Source of the DNA: Rodentolepis nana
Taxonomy: Eukaryota > Platyhelminthes > Cestoda > Cyclophyllidea > Hymenolepididae
DNA length: 64,000 nucleotides
NCBI GenBank assembly: GCA_900617975.1
Contig: UZAE01012079.1
Location: 1 to 64,000 of the forward strand
Direction of reading: 5' to 3'
Shown: piece by piece, positions 10,501-21,300 of the stretch
Layout: the number at the start of each line of letters is the position of its first letter
Position numbering within the stretch: position 1 is the stretch's first letter
Translations under genes and position numbers: made by a program
Notes under the pieces: model-generated
Database searches by the model: none
Told to the model about the DNA's origin: nothing
Seen by the model: only the letters and a program-made list of their open reading frames with translations

Positions 10501-12247
10501 TCAACAGATTAAGATTGGTTATTGCATTTGGGATAATTCCTATAGGCTCATAAAAACTAAACAGCAACCTGCATAAAATTAACCTGAGCCATTCATTTAA
10601 CTCAATTCACTGTCAACCAACACATTTAAGGGTTTGCCATTGTTTAAAGGTTTAAAATGCTTCATTGACGGTATAGTGGTTTATGATTTGGTGCAATTAG
10701 CCTAGTACATTCAAATCCGACCTCCCAAACCGGCAAAACAACTTTCTGGATCAATTTAGAACTCAACAAACGCTGGTTTAATAAGTAAATCTTAAGCAAA
10801 GGTGCAGCATCGAAAGTAAAAAAAATTGGCAAGATAGTCAAGTCTTCTTATGGGAAAAGAAACATTAGAATAAATACTCTATCATGAAAATACTAGCAGT
10901 TTACAACGAATTTCAACAAATATTCTAATTTGTAGCTCCGCTGAAAAGACAAACCGATTCTAAGGCAAATCCGGAAACCTTGGTATTTAAGAATAAACAA
11001 GTGGAGAAAAACGTGGACCTAACGGTCTTAATGAATTAAAGAATTCAAGCTGAAGTGAAAACCACTAGTGTAAAGTTAGGCCCTCAATCAATCACAAATG
11101 CTTGTTAAGACAACATTTCGGTTTACAGAAACTAAAAGAGAAAACTAAGAAACATTTGGTGGTTTAAAACTTCGCGCATAAAAGCCTAGAAATGTAATGA
11201 AGTAAGAGTGCATACCTGGAGCAGAACCTCGATCATGTAAGAGATACGCTTATCGCATTGGCTCTCGTTGAGAATACGTCTGAGATGATCAAAGATACCA
11301 GCCAAGCCCTTAGGAACCACTCGAGAAAGAAATGCCCCGCATTCCTTCAGGAGAGCAACTGAAACTTCAACGGAATCGTTAGTTGTTTGTTCCAAGAGAA
11401 GCGTAAGCAACTCCAAGACAATCAGCTCATGCGCAACCTTTTGATTAACAAGATGAGCTAAGAATCTTCCAGTTGTCAAACAGCGATCCTTTTGATTACG
11501 GCGGAAAGCCTTACGAAATTCATTGATTAATCGTTTCAAAAGGAGCTCTCCTATTTGAGGAAACTTGGTATTAATGATTGCAATAAGTGCTGCAAAGATG
11601 TGAGTAAATGTGGGAGAAGCCATTTGGGAAGTTATTAAAGATTTGACAAGAAGACCACGACCACGAATGATGTTTTCCATTAGAAGTTGGCGAACAACTT
11701 GTGATATGTTGGAAACATTCACCTTATTAATGAGACCATGGATAGATTTCTTCAAAGCCTCCCAGGCAATTCTCTGATAAGCGTCAGTATTCTTGTCCGT
11801 AATTTTCGCCTGCATCTGGCGAAGACGAGCAGGAGGGATATAAGCTCCTCCCGTTTTACCAAATAAATCGACATTCTGAGACTGTGAGGCGAATTGATTA
11901 TCCCTTGTTGCGACGTCTTTTTTAGATAGTTCTTTATTATGCGTCCGAGAAGAATTTGAAGATGGAGAAGAACGAGATGATGACGAATCTCTGCGATTTG
12001 TAGATTTTTTACTCAAAGTCACCTCATCCTTCGTCTTACTAGTTTTTCTTGAACCAGTATTTGAAGCGAGTGAGGAGGAGCGTGATGAAGAATAGTGACG
12101 ACGAACAGATGTATCATGTTTTTGAAGCGACTTGCGAGGAATCGGAGACCGGGAACGAGATGACGAAGACTGTCGGTGTCTTTTTGAACTACGTGAGTAG
12201 GAATTTGAGGAATCACGAACAGTTGCAACAGGACCTGGCGAAGGCAT
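6168..12247 (-). CDS. CWC22: Pre-mRNA-splicing factor CWC22 homologue
   Basis: Three coding exons, complement of 11216-12247, 8572-9898 and 6168-7573, give 1254 residues. CWC22 is a spliceosome component that binds eIF4A3 and loads it for exon-junction-complex assembly in the nucleus. The N-terminus is Ser/Arg-rich (1-130). The family signature TGGAYIPPA (132-140) leads into a MIF4G domain (about 140-335), followed by an acidic linker, an MA3 domain (from about 455) and the conserved [16 protein letters not shown] stretch. A Ser/Asp/Glu tract and a basic tail follow. Both introns are GT-AG and in phase (phase 0, then phase 1). The tail, encoded by the last exon, carries about a dozen RRxRYxSPP-like units, which I would not expect in CWC22 and which recall Bud13. 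The start is the ATG at 12247; the frame stays open for a short way upstream, so a longer N-terminus is possible. Confidence 0.92.
7951..8235 (+). pseudogene. Non-LTR retrotransposon C-terminal relic
   Basis: Lies in CWC22 intron 2, antisense to that gene. The plus frame starting at 8041 reads [19 protein letters not shown], then HRIGVYV, and after an in-frame TAG at 8143-8145 continues [12 protein letters not shown]. The order FRLxTGHxCLxxHLxRIG ... P.CPL ... HLIRCPA is the typical segment downstream of reverse transcriptase in many metazoan LINE polyproteins. Another stop (TAG, 7948-7950) lies just upstream, and no RT core is present. It is a dead 5'-truncated copy. The sequence following it resembles the SINE-like tail. 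Confidence 0.7.
8231..8325 (+). repeat. LINE 3' tail resembling the SINE-like tail
   Basis: Directly after the LINE coding relic come GGGCTAATGTTAACTATC and CCTCCCCTCTATTAAGCCCG followed by AAGTCAACTA, then a TAATAAATAA end. The same boxes form the 3' third of the dispersed SINE-like elements here (CCCCTCTGTTAAGCCTGAAG and GGGCTAATGATGACCATC), although the GGGCTAATG box precedes rather than follows the CCTCT box. This suggests duplication in the tail, as is seen in SINE copy 6. Confidence 0.5.
8572..9898 (-). CDS. CWC22: CWC22 coding exon 2 (MA3 domain, acidic tracts)
   Basis: 1327 nt. It opens with [20 protein letters not shown], which continues the human VRKDGFKDHPIILEGLDLVE region. It carries the MA3 domain (landmarks [37 protein letters not shown]) and the Ser/Asp/Glu-rich tract. 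The exon ends in phase 1 at AAGA before the strong donor GTGAGT. Confidence 0.9.
9899..11215 (-). other. CWC22 intron 1
   Basis: 1317 nt of AT-rich sequence between a GTATGC donor and a TTGTAG acceptor (minus strand). I see no repeat copy, RNA gene or nested exon in it. Confidence 0.7.
11216..12247 (-). CDS. CWC22: CWC22 coding exon 1 (RS-rich N-terminus, MIF4G)
   Basis: 1032 nt, 344 codons, ending in phase 0 with CTCCAG before the donor GTATGC. It encodes the Ser/Arg-rich leader and practically the whole MIF4G domain, ending at MIEVLLQ, where the human protein has MIEVMFA. Confidence 0.9.
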
Positions 12248-14406
12248 TTTATTAAATGGTTTGTTGCAGATAATGTACAGACTGAGCGAGAAATTAGATT
12301 GGTTAAAATTATGCAGTAAGTTATTGACAAAAATAAACTAATGCGTGGAACTTGTCTCCAAAATGCGAGTGCTATATAAATTTATTAATAGTATTATTAA
12401 AGTTATTTAATATGTGTAAAAGTTGCTTTTCTTATTTTTAATTATTTTATTCAATGCAAAAACTAGTATTCACTATGAGGTGATTTTATTAAACCTAGTA
12501 TTCTATTATTAATTGATTAAATTATATAAGTTAGAGTATAATATGTACGAAATTACTTTGACGTTACACTTGAAACGAAAAGAGGAAACATATCCAAACC
12601 CAAATTCGCAATAACAATTGACAAATATATGAAATTTCATTATTTATTAAAATGCGATTGGTATCTTAGTTTGGGAAAAATGAATGTAAAGTTCTTTGGT
12701 TTTTTCTATGGAAACGAATTTAATCATTGATTGTTCAATTATAATATCTCAACAGCCAGTGAGATACAAATTTTTATTTTCTTTTAAAACCGAAATAAAT
12801 GTTTCAAACCATTATTTATCGTGTTGATTGACTGAAATATATATTTTATAATGCTTATGGCCAGCAGATTTAAATTAACTTCTTGAGATCTTAATCGGTA
12901 AATTCACGACTATATTAATCTTTTAAAACGCTGAGAACCTCACAATTCTCTTCTCAAATTTGATTAATCGGTACTAATCTCGTGTTGTCGCTTGGAATTT
13001 TTTTCAATACGTCTATTTCCTTCGCATGATACCAACAAACCTCATCACGTTCAAGGCATCAGTCTGCTAGGAGACATGTGTGAGTGGAGTTTGATGCATT
13101 TTTCAAAAAATAATTCAGACGGTAGGTGGAAAATCATATTTGATCGGTCAACTCATTTGCGTATGAATTCCCATTAAAATTTTGCTCATCATCAGATGCA
13201 TCGAGAACGCAAATAGAGCTGAGGTCATATCAATACCAGCTGTGCATAAATCTCCATTCATTTATCGATATATGTGTATTGCTAAAAGTTCTAGTCTAAA
13301 CTGACAGCTATTCTTACTTTTTTTTATTTTATCCAATATCATATCCAATAGGTATATGCATGACCCACCTTTAGAACATTTATATATTTATTTTACGTGT
13401 ACTAAAGTCAATAGCTTATAACGTAACAAAACATTTATAAATTGTGAATATTAATGAATGCTCAATAAAATTTTGTTCTGAGATTAAGTTCTGCACGTCA
13501 AAAATAGAGTTAAAAGTGAACAACAGCAAAATACTAGAAAATGATATCAACTTAAAGGGTAATGAGACAAGTGATTATGAATAAGAGTTGAGTAATCAAA
13601 ATTTAATTAACATAAATATATAGCACTTAATAATGCTATATCAGGGTTTACATCTTTAACCCTAACAGTTCGATTCATAGACAGCTAAATACCATTATCT
13701 ATCGAATATGTAAAGAAAATAAATGAAACAACATTTGACTCCAAGAGAAATTTAGAGGGGAATAAAGAACAAAAATGTCTGGGTAATTTGACATTTTTGC
13801 ATTGTGTTTATCATGGTCCCAATTTGCTAATCGTTAATTTATTATAGTTTAAATCTTTATCTTAAAACATTGGGTTTTAAAATTAATCTTCAACAGGATA
13901 CCAAAATATCAATAGATTCATAAGGAGTGTCAAAGTGGTAAATGAATTAAACAAATAATCATAATAGCAATTTTGTGTACTTTGTTGATGAAGATATACC
14001 GCTCATTGGGATAATCACAGAGTTAATCCGATGGCTATCAAATATTTTTCCAGCTCAATAATATTTCTATTGTCTGGGCCTATATTAGCATACAGAAACC
14101 TCATATAATCAAAGGAATTATGCATTCAATTGACTTCAAATGACATTACAAGATACCACGTAGTCTTACTTGAAATAACCTTTCAGCTTTATTTCTTGAA
14201 TCCCAAATTGCTACTCTAATTATTGAATCAACTTATTTAACAACGAACTTGTAAGCACAAAGCCCTTTATGAGGAACATTATTTATATTAGAAGTGAGCA
14301 TTTGTTTATTATCCAATATTTATTAATGTCTGGATTATCATCCAATTTTATTGACAGCTATTACATTTCTCAAATAACATTACATATTGCTTCAAATTTT
14401 TAATAG
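12248..14406. other. Divergent intergenic spacer
   Basis: Very AT-rich sequence between CWC22 (minus) and the plus-strand genes, so it probably contains both promoters and untranslated exons. I could not locate a TATA box, a CpG-rich core or conserved exon in it with confidence, and see no repeat of the families named here. Confidence 0.5.
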
Positions 14407-14457
14407 GACAACGCATTGCTTTTAAGGCAATCAAAGACAAACTTCCCCTATCGGAAG

Positions 14458-15097
14458 ATGAACTACGATAAATGTCTTTCATTTATTCTCCAAGACAACG
14501 AGCTTTCTGTAAGTTTATAATTTCAATGAAATTTAACAATGTTAAGTCTAATAACTTATTTCAAATGGGTGTTATTCATAACTTTTATATGTTTATTTTT
14601 GTGATCTATTTTTATCAATTTCTAGGCCAATCATACGGAAAACATTTTTTCTAGGTCATCGCTTTGCGATCAATTTGACCATTTTTCTACGGTACCCTCG
14701 GTTCGTTTTGATTTCATATACTATTACCAAAGATTGTCATTCACATTTAGGGTAAGATTGAATCATTTTTATATATTCGTTTTCAAAGCTGCTAATTGGC
14801 AGTGTAAATGTTTTGTTATTTTTAGCGGTTGATGACACGTATTGTCATTAGTAATTAAAAATAGTAAAATTTTTGATATTTTTTCTGTTTACGATTAAAA
14901 ACGATGCATTTAAAATATAGCGCAAACGTCGCACTTGTGGTCTTAATTTGTGAGTTCTGTGAGTTTTTCAGCAATTAAAATTTCTTTCATTTTAGCTCTT
15001 CGATGCTAATGATTTCACGGTTATTTCTATGGACGAAGTTGCTACTGGCTCTATTGTGACCTGTAGTCATTGTGGAATATTTAAGTTTCTACTATGA
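14458..15097 (+). CDS. Unrecognised small protein, 92 codons, three exons
   Basis: Exons 14458-14508, 14626-14751 and 14996-15097 join in phase 0 throughout to give 92 residues and TGA at 15095-15097. Splice signals are good: acceptors AATAG at 14406, TTTCTAG at 14625 and TTTTAG at 14995, donors GTAAGT at 14509 and GTAAGA at 14752. The first exon is also open upstream to its acceptor, so earlier exons are possible; the ATG at 14458 has A at -3. The protein begins MNYDKCLSFILQDNELS, has an aromatic middle (FDFIYYYQRLSFTF) and ends near a CSHC pair. I do not recognise the family. The stop overlaps the ATG of the next reading frame, so both may lie on one mRNA. Three open phase-matched exons argue against chance, but no homology supports it. 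Confidence 0.5.
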
Positions 15098-15309
15098 CTT
15101 CACGTGCAGAAGAAGACTCTTTTGCAACGAGTATCCTTAGTCCCTCTTCAGTCCATCCGACACAGCAACAATTTCATCTCTCCTCACCACCATCGTCTTC
15201 TTCATCAACCTCAAGGCAGCCTCATGTCTCCACAACAAATACCAATCCCTTCAATGTTGCTATTAATCGACGTTTACGTAGTGGACTCAAATGCCCCACG
15301 TGCTCAAAG
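15094..15309 (+). CDS. ZNF541/TRERF1-like: Zinc-finger gene exon 1 (Ser-rich leader, half of finger 1)
   Basis: 72 codons, starting MTSRAEEDSF and ending LKCPTCSK in phase 0 before donor GTCAGT. It supplies the two cysteines of finger 1. The exon probably extends upstream as untranslated (or other-frame coding) sequence to the acceptor at 14995. Confidence 0.85.
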
Positions 15310-18300
15310 GTCAGTTCTCAGTCTTTATCATGCGGCTTAAAATGGAATAAAATGCCCGTTCATAATGGCTTACGGTGACCCCCATAATTAAGTTATCTAC
15401 TTGAACAATTTCCAGACTTACATTTGGATGGAAAATATTGCCTAGTTTATTTGGAGGGTGTTTAAAATTCAGCTCAGGTTTTGGAATATTTGCAGCCCTT
15501 ATTTTATCATAATTGATTTCAAAATAGTTCAACGTACAAACAGCATTGGTTGGGTAAGCCTTTCTTCAATGATTATCTTTTATTAAACGGGTAGTATTTG
15601 ACATTAATTCTTACAGGTCACGCTTTAATTGCCCTACTTTTAAACTTTGTAAAATACATTACTATAACATTTATTTATTTATTTCAAATGGCAGACTTTT
15701 GGTAGTTAACATTAGCCCTTTAGCTGATTTGCAACTTCACAGAAGGTAGAAACATCAAAATGCGAATAGTTCGAGAGGGGGAGGAAAGAAAAGTGATTCA
15801 CAGATGTAAAAGACAAACCGATATAAAGGTAGAGAAAAAGGTATGGTAAGATGAGTACTGTGGAAGTTGTCGAATATGGCAAGCAGTAGGGTCATGGTAG
15901 TTTGAAGTGAGAAGGCAACTGCCGGTCTATAGACTTTTTCGCCATATGAGTATACGTTGCCCAGGGTGCACCACGTGGAGGTAAGTCTATCGCACACCCC
16001 GAATTGCTATAACATACAGCGAAACAAAATCCTTCGAAATGTACCGAGCGGCCATCTGTTGCCTTAAAGTTAACCGCTTTTTTATTAATGGCAAACAGTT
16101 TGCACTGGATACGTTCTTTAATGCATTCCCTTGACACTTTTCAAAGATATTAAGAAGATCCGAGGATTTTCCAGTGATTGGCATCTTTACTTTTGGCGTC
16201 CATATTTCAATTGACTTTCGTGAACACAAAATTTATCAAAACTTCAAATTGTACTCAAATAATCACTTATTATTTCTAAACTACTTAACTTTTACAACCC
16301 AATTCGTGACTACTCTTGCATCAATCTGAGCATTTATTTCTGCAATAATCTTTCACTCAAATAGCATATTAAATCGATAACCTGATATGTTCTTCAACAA
16401 TTAAATATCTGAAGTTACTTTTCGATCATTCTATTTATCTTTAAATCATCTTTGTTTGATCCAAATGATAAAGGGCTATCTTCGCAATTGATCTCCCTAA
16501 ATAGGCATTTGAGAACGGTTTCTTTTTTCGCAGCCTCGGAACTAATTGTTTGTTCATAGGCCCTCCACAATTTTTACTTTCGTATTGCTCCGAAATGCTA
16601 AAAATGCACACAGCTCCTTATCAGTACTTCACTTTGTTCACGCATATACATGTCTGTTTATGTGTGCTCGCTTAGAACTGATCTTTTTTCTTCATGATAA
16701 ATAAACCGAGAAAGTGATATGTTCAATGGATTTAGTAACCTTTGATTCACTTTAATTGGTTCAGGGATTTATCAATGGGAGAGGGTGAGGGGTAAGACAC
16801 GTGTACTCTCAATTCAATATTTTCTCACCACTATGAGCTGTCCATTTTGGACGCCTGATATTTTTTTTCAGGGTTGTATGTTCTATCTCATCTTTCCAGT
16901 TATAATTACATTCCGACGAGTTAGTCATTGATCGACAAATAAACTGTATTGATAAAGCATTTTTTCATAGGGGAAAGGTTTGGTTGGTTGGCTTTTCTTC
17001 ACATGTATCAATTTTGACATGCGTCCATTTAGGTGTGCTGTTTATCATCGTTTTATTAATAAATCGATTTTACAGATGAGCTATTGTGATTTCGATGAAA
17101 AACACGCTCTCCAAAATGCCGCTTTTTATGCTTTAAACTCTTACTCATTCTACCTTAATCTTCCCAAGATAACAACAATCTGATATTTGCATCTGAGTTG
17201 GAGTTAAATGGGGCGGAAGTTACATTACTCCGGGCATTTCGTGGTCTTGTCGTCAATCGATATGTATCGGCTCTAACAATTATTGCTTATTAGTCGATCA
17301 ATAAGGCAGAAATTTCAGGGGCTTATTGCTATCACCTTTTACATATTTTCTGCTTTATAGATACGAAATCCGCCAGGTATATCCTAATGGATTATCCAGG
17401 TTATCTATGGTCAGCTATAGAGTTGATAGCGTAGTGTTGTTGACTGTAAATCTTACCTGAGTAATTAGCATTTAGCTGCAGAGTTTCTATTATCAAGCAA
17501 ATTAAAAGAGTCGTGCCATTACGAAAGCACGTTTTACTTCACACTTTCGTTTATGAGGGGGGTCAACCTTCTAGTATGATTTTAAATTCATTGGCCTTTA
17601 AAATTCTGTATCATCTGCTCTTATTGACCCCCCAAGTTATCTCATGCTGAGATGATTTTGGCTTTAAACGCCAACTAATAAATGAAATCAAGAGTGATTC
17701 TTACTTCTTGTGGAAGAAATTGCAACACCTCATGAATGTTTACTTTTAAATTTTGTTTTAATAGTTGGTCTTGCCCCGAGCCTAAGATGTCTAAAGTCCA
17801 TCATCCCAGGTCGTCTATTTAGTTAAGATGCGTAAAAGATTACCAGAGGGGTCTCTTGCAAATGATTTTAACGAACTCAAAACACTTACATTTTAGGTAT
17901 ATCGAGGTTCAATTCAGTGTTTGCTTATTGCTAGCTATTCCATCAAAATTGAATTTTTTTTGACATATTTAGTATTTCATATCAATCTAATCCCAAGTTA
18001 TCAGTTTGAAATTATAAATTTTCGGGTTTAAAAATCTAATGTACGGTATTATCCGCCTTTAAACTACGTGGCGGTTAGATCGTGGGAGATAGATTAAAGT
18101 AAATAGAAGAAGAAGTGGCCTTGAGTATATACCATTTTCATTTTTTTTCCCAACAGTAATATGCGTTAGTTAAATTTGTCAATGAGCGTTCCTTGTTTGC
18201 ATTTAACTCACTTCTAATTTTACCATGCACTGGCTTCCCCTCCCCCCCCCCCCCCCCTCNNNNNNNNNNNNNNNNNNNNNNNNNNNNNNNNNNNNNNNNN

Positions 18301-21300
18301 NNNNNNNNNNNNNNNNNNNNNNNNNNNNNNNNNNNNNNNNNNNNNNNNNNNNNNNNNNNNNNNNNNNNNNNNNNNNNNNNNNNNNNNNNNNNNNNNNNNN
18401 NNNNNNNNNNNNNNNNNNNNNNNNNNNNNNNNNNNNNNNNNNNNNNNNNNNNNNNNNNNNNNNNNNNNNNNNCCTCCCCCCTCCCTCCCCCAAAGCAACA
18501 AAGCAAGATTAACTTTTTTTGCCCGAAATGGTTTTTACTTATAATGTCCTACTGGCAATATTTTTAGCATCAAAGATGCCTTTTTAGGAGTATTTAAAAT
18601 GAGTTGCCTAATTCTATGTCATTCATAAAAGAAAAAAAGTGTCTACACATGCGATTGGCTACTCGGAGTTCTCTAGCATTGCTGTCTTGGAATGCTTCTA
18701 ATCTATGTGGGTGGTGGTGGTGTTGGGGCTCTTTTTACCTTCTTTCCCACTAGCATTTACAAATTTCATATGATTGATAGGTTTGTTGTTAAATTTTCAT
18801 TGTTGAATACCCCCAGAGATTATCAATCAAGTTTGTCTTCCGCCTTTTTTTCTGCATTCATACACCCAGATGCGCGTTTTCCCCAATCTACAAGCCATCA
18901 AAGTATAATTCATAGAATAACCTGTAGCCGAGTGCATGTTCTATTTTAAGGAGTTTTCAAGTGTCTTTCTAAGCGCCTTGAATGTAGGGAGGAGGTGTGC
19001 TACGTGTTACATCATTTATCCACTTTTTATTTTGTTAAATAAAAGAAGGCATTTTCAATCATTGCCAGTATATGTGACTGTTAGAGCATAAAAATAGATA
19101 AACTTAAGAGAATGCTTCATTGGCGCATAAGATTGACTAATTGCTGAATTTGGTGTTTGCAAAGTTTGGTTTTCCGGGAATTACTCTACTGGGTCCATGT
19201 TTCCAATATGTTTTCCTTGAATGCTTGACCTCAAAATTTAGTACAGTGTTGGTAGTTGGATAATCGATGTCTATCGAATAGTGAATTGAATTAAGGGATT
19301 GGTCACGTTCTTCTAGACCCATTGCTCCTACAATAATAATAGCCTAAGATCAATTACCTATTGGTGATTAAAATGCTATAAATTGCAGTCGGCGCAAGTT
19401 GACTAGAGCTCTTAAATGTATTATCCTCTCTCGAATTGCTCTCTGAGTATTAAAGAATCCACTCCTGAAATTACGTCAAGTTCAATAGGCCTTCTTTTTT
19501 CCTCCCCTCTAGGTATTCAGCAACTCCAGTGCAATAGCTAAGCACAAATTGACCCACAGCGATGAACGAAAGCACGTCTGCCCTGTCTGCAAGAAGGCCT
19601 TCAAGCGTCAAGATCATTTGTGAGTATTTACCTTTTTATCATCAAAAATAACGACAATGAATTGGGTACATACTTTTGCTCTCTGTGACCTTGTGGTGTC
19701 CTTTTTACCCAACCCCGTTTAATGACAAATTATTCAAGTAAAAGTAACAGTTTGGTTACAATCTCCACTCCGAAAGTAGCTGTGCTTTTTCTAAAGCTTG
19801 AATGTCCTAGTAAGCCCACTTTTAGGACAATGCGTTTAGAACAGAAAGCAATTACCCTCAACCCCCTCTCTCCAAGGGACAAACAGCAGTAGCTCTGCAC
19901 CTCAATCAATTTAACTATTCTCCCAGTGGGCGAAGAGGGATCACATTTTACAATTGTGTACATATATGTATATATAATTGAGTGAATTTAGAGCCACAAT
20001 GTGAATTGAAGGGAGGGGGGGGGGAGAGACGAGAAATTGCATAATCACACTTAACCTTGAAAGTAGTCACGGTGATTTCTTTCACTCTCTTCCTTTTTCC
20101 GTATGTCTTCGGGCCTGGCTTACTTTGTACGCGTTTGTTCTACGAGCAACTCACCAATTTGTCATTGTTCTCTTGCTATTGAGGAGAGTGGAGGATTTCA
20201 ACTTTGTCTTTGTGCAGTTCTGTCGGTCGTAGGGGTGATACTAGTCTCATCCCCTGTTAATACTCTTCGTTTTTCCTGTTTTTTGTCCACTTTTTTCGGT
20301 GTGTGTTTGTGTCTTTAATTTATCTAGATCACAGAAAAAATATATTAGGTGGGTTTTGTTCTAATGTAATTTGGTAATGGGGGTGGAGGGGGGGGGAGGG
20401 CTTAAGATGACTTTTATCACCTGGATACTCGCCAAAATCTGTTGCACAAATTGCCTGAGTTTTGATTGTTCTAATTAGTCTGTGAAAAATGCCTTTCAAA
20501 TTTTGCAATAATGCTCTCTCACACATGAAACGCTTTTTTGTTTGAAGAGAATAAATGAGTAGCGTAGCCCTATGGAGGAGAAGTTACTAAACCCTTGGGA
20601 CAACCCGCGTTGACTATACTCCATGCCAGTGTATGGAGTCATTTGTAATTGTTTGCCTTGGACTAACGGCGTATACGGGGAGAATAGCTCTGGAGAAAGT
20701 CATATGTCTCAAAGGGACTGCGCGAGTAAACGCCAAGGGTATTTGATGCTTTGATGAGCTAAGCCAATGAGGTATATAAATGAACTAATTTTTAACAGTG
20801 GTAATGTAGCGGTCGTTACTAATGCCCTTATCGGCTTTCCACTTTTTGAAATCCCAATGAGAATATTGAATTTCTTTGGCTTTGTCTATTGTATATCGAT
20901 TATCTCACAACTGATGTCAGTATTTGGATATTGGAAATTTCGTTTTTATTGCCCATTTTGCAGATGGATTTACAATGAAAAAATAGGGGAATCACTCCTA
21001 TTAATTAATTATTTATTCATATCAAATGGCAGGCTTTATGATAGTTCTTATTGGCTCTTTAGTTGACTTCAGGTTTCACAGAGAGGAGGAGGGACATCAA
21101 AGTCGGAGAAAGCCGAGAGGGAGAACAGAAGATTGATTCACAGTTGTAAAAGAGACAGACAGACAAAGGTAGAGAAAAAGTTGAGGTGAGTACTGTTGAA
21201 GTGGTCGAATATGACAAGTAGTGGGGTCATGGTATTTTGAAGTGAGAAGTCAACTGCCGATTTATGGGCTGTTTTGCTGTTTGAGTACACGTAGCCCAGA

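Larger units (their letters stand above)
15310..19512 (+). other. Zinc-finger gene intron 1
   Basis: 4203 nt. It contains SINE-like copy 3 (antisense) and the sequencing gap at 18260-18472 flanked by poly(C). No nested gene is visible. Confidence 0.7.

Noticed and set aside
15029..15097. A simple 22-codon upstream ORF (ATG at 15029) before the large gene
   Set aside because: It is in the same frame as the third exon of the spliced 92-codon frame, which explains more of the sequence, so I describe the longer frame instead. The short form remains possible if exon 14996 is a first exon.
18138..18567. Several open frames crossing the 213-N gap
   Set aside because: Their length comes from undetermined bases; the real sequence on each side is only C-rich low-complexity DNA.
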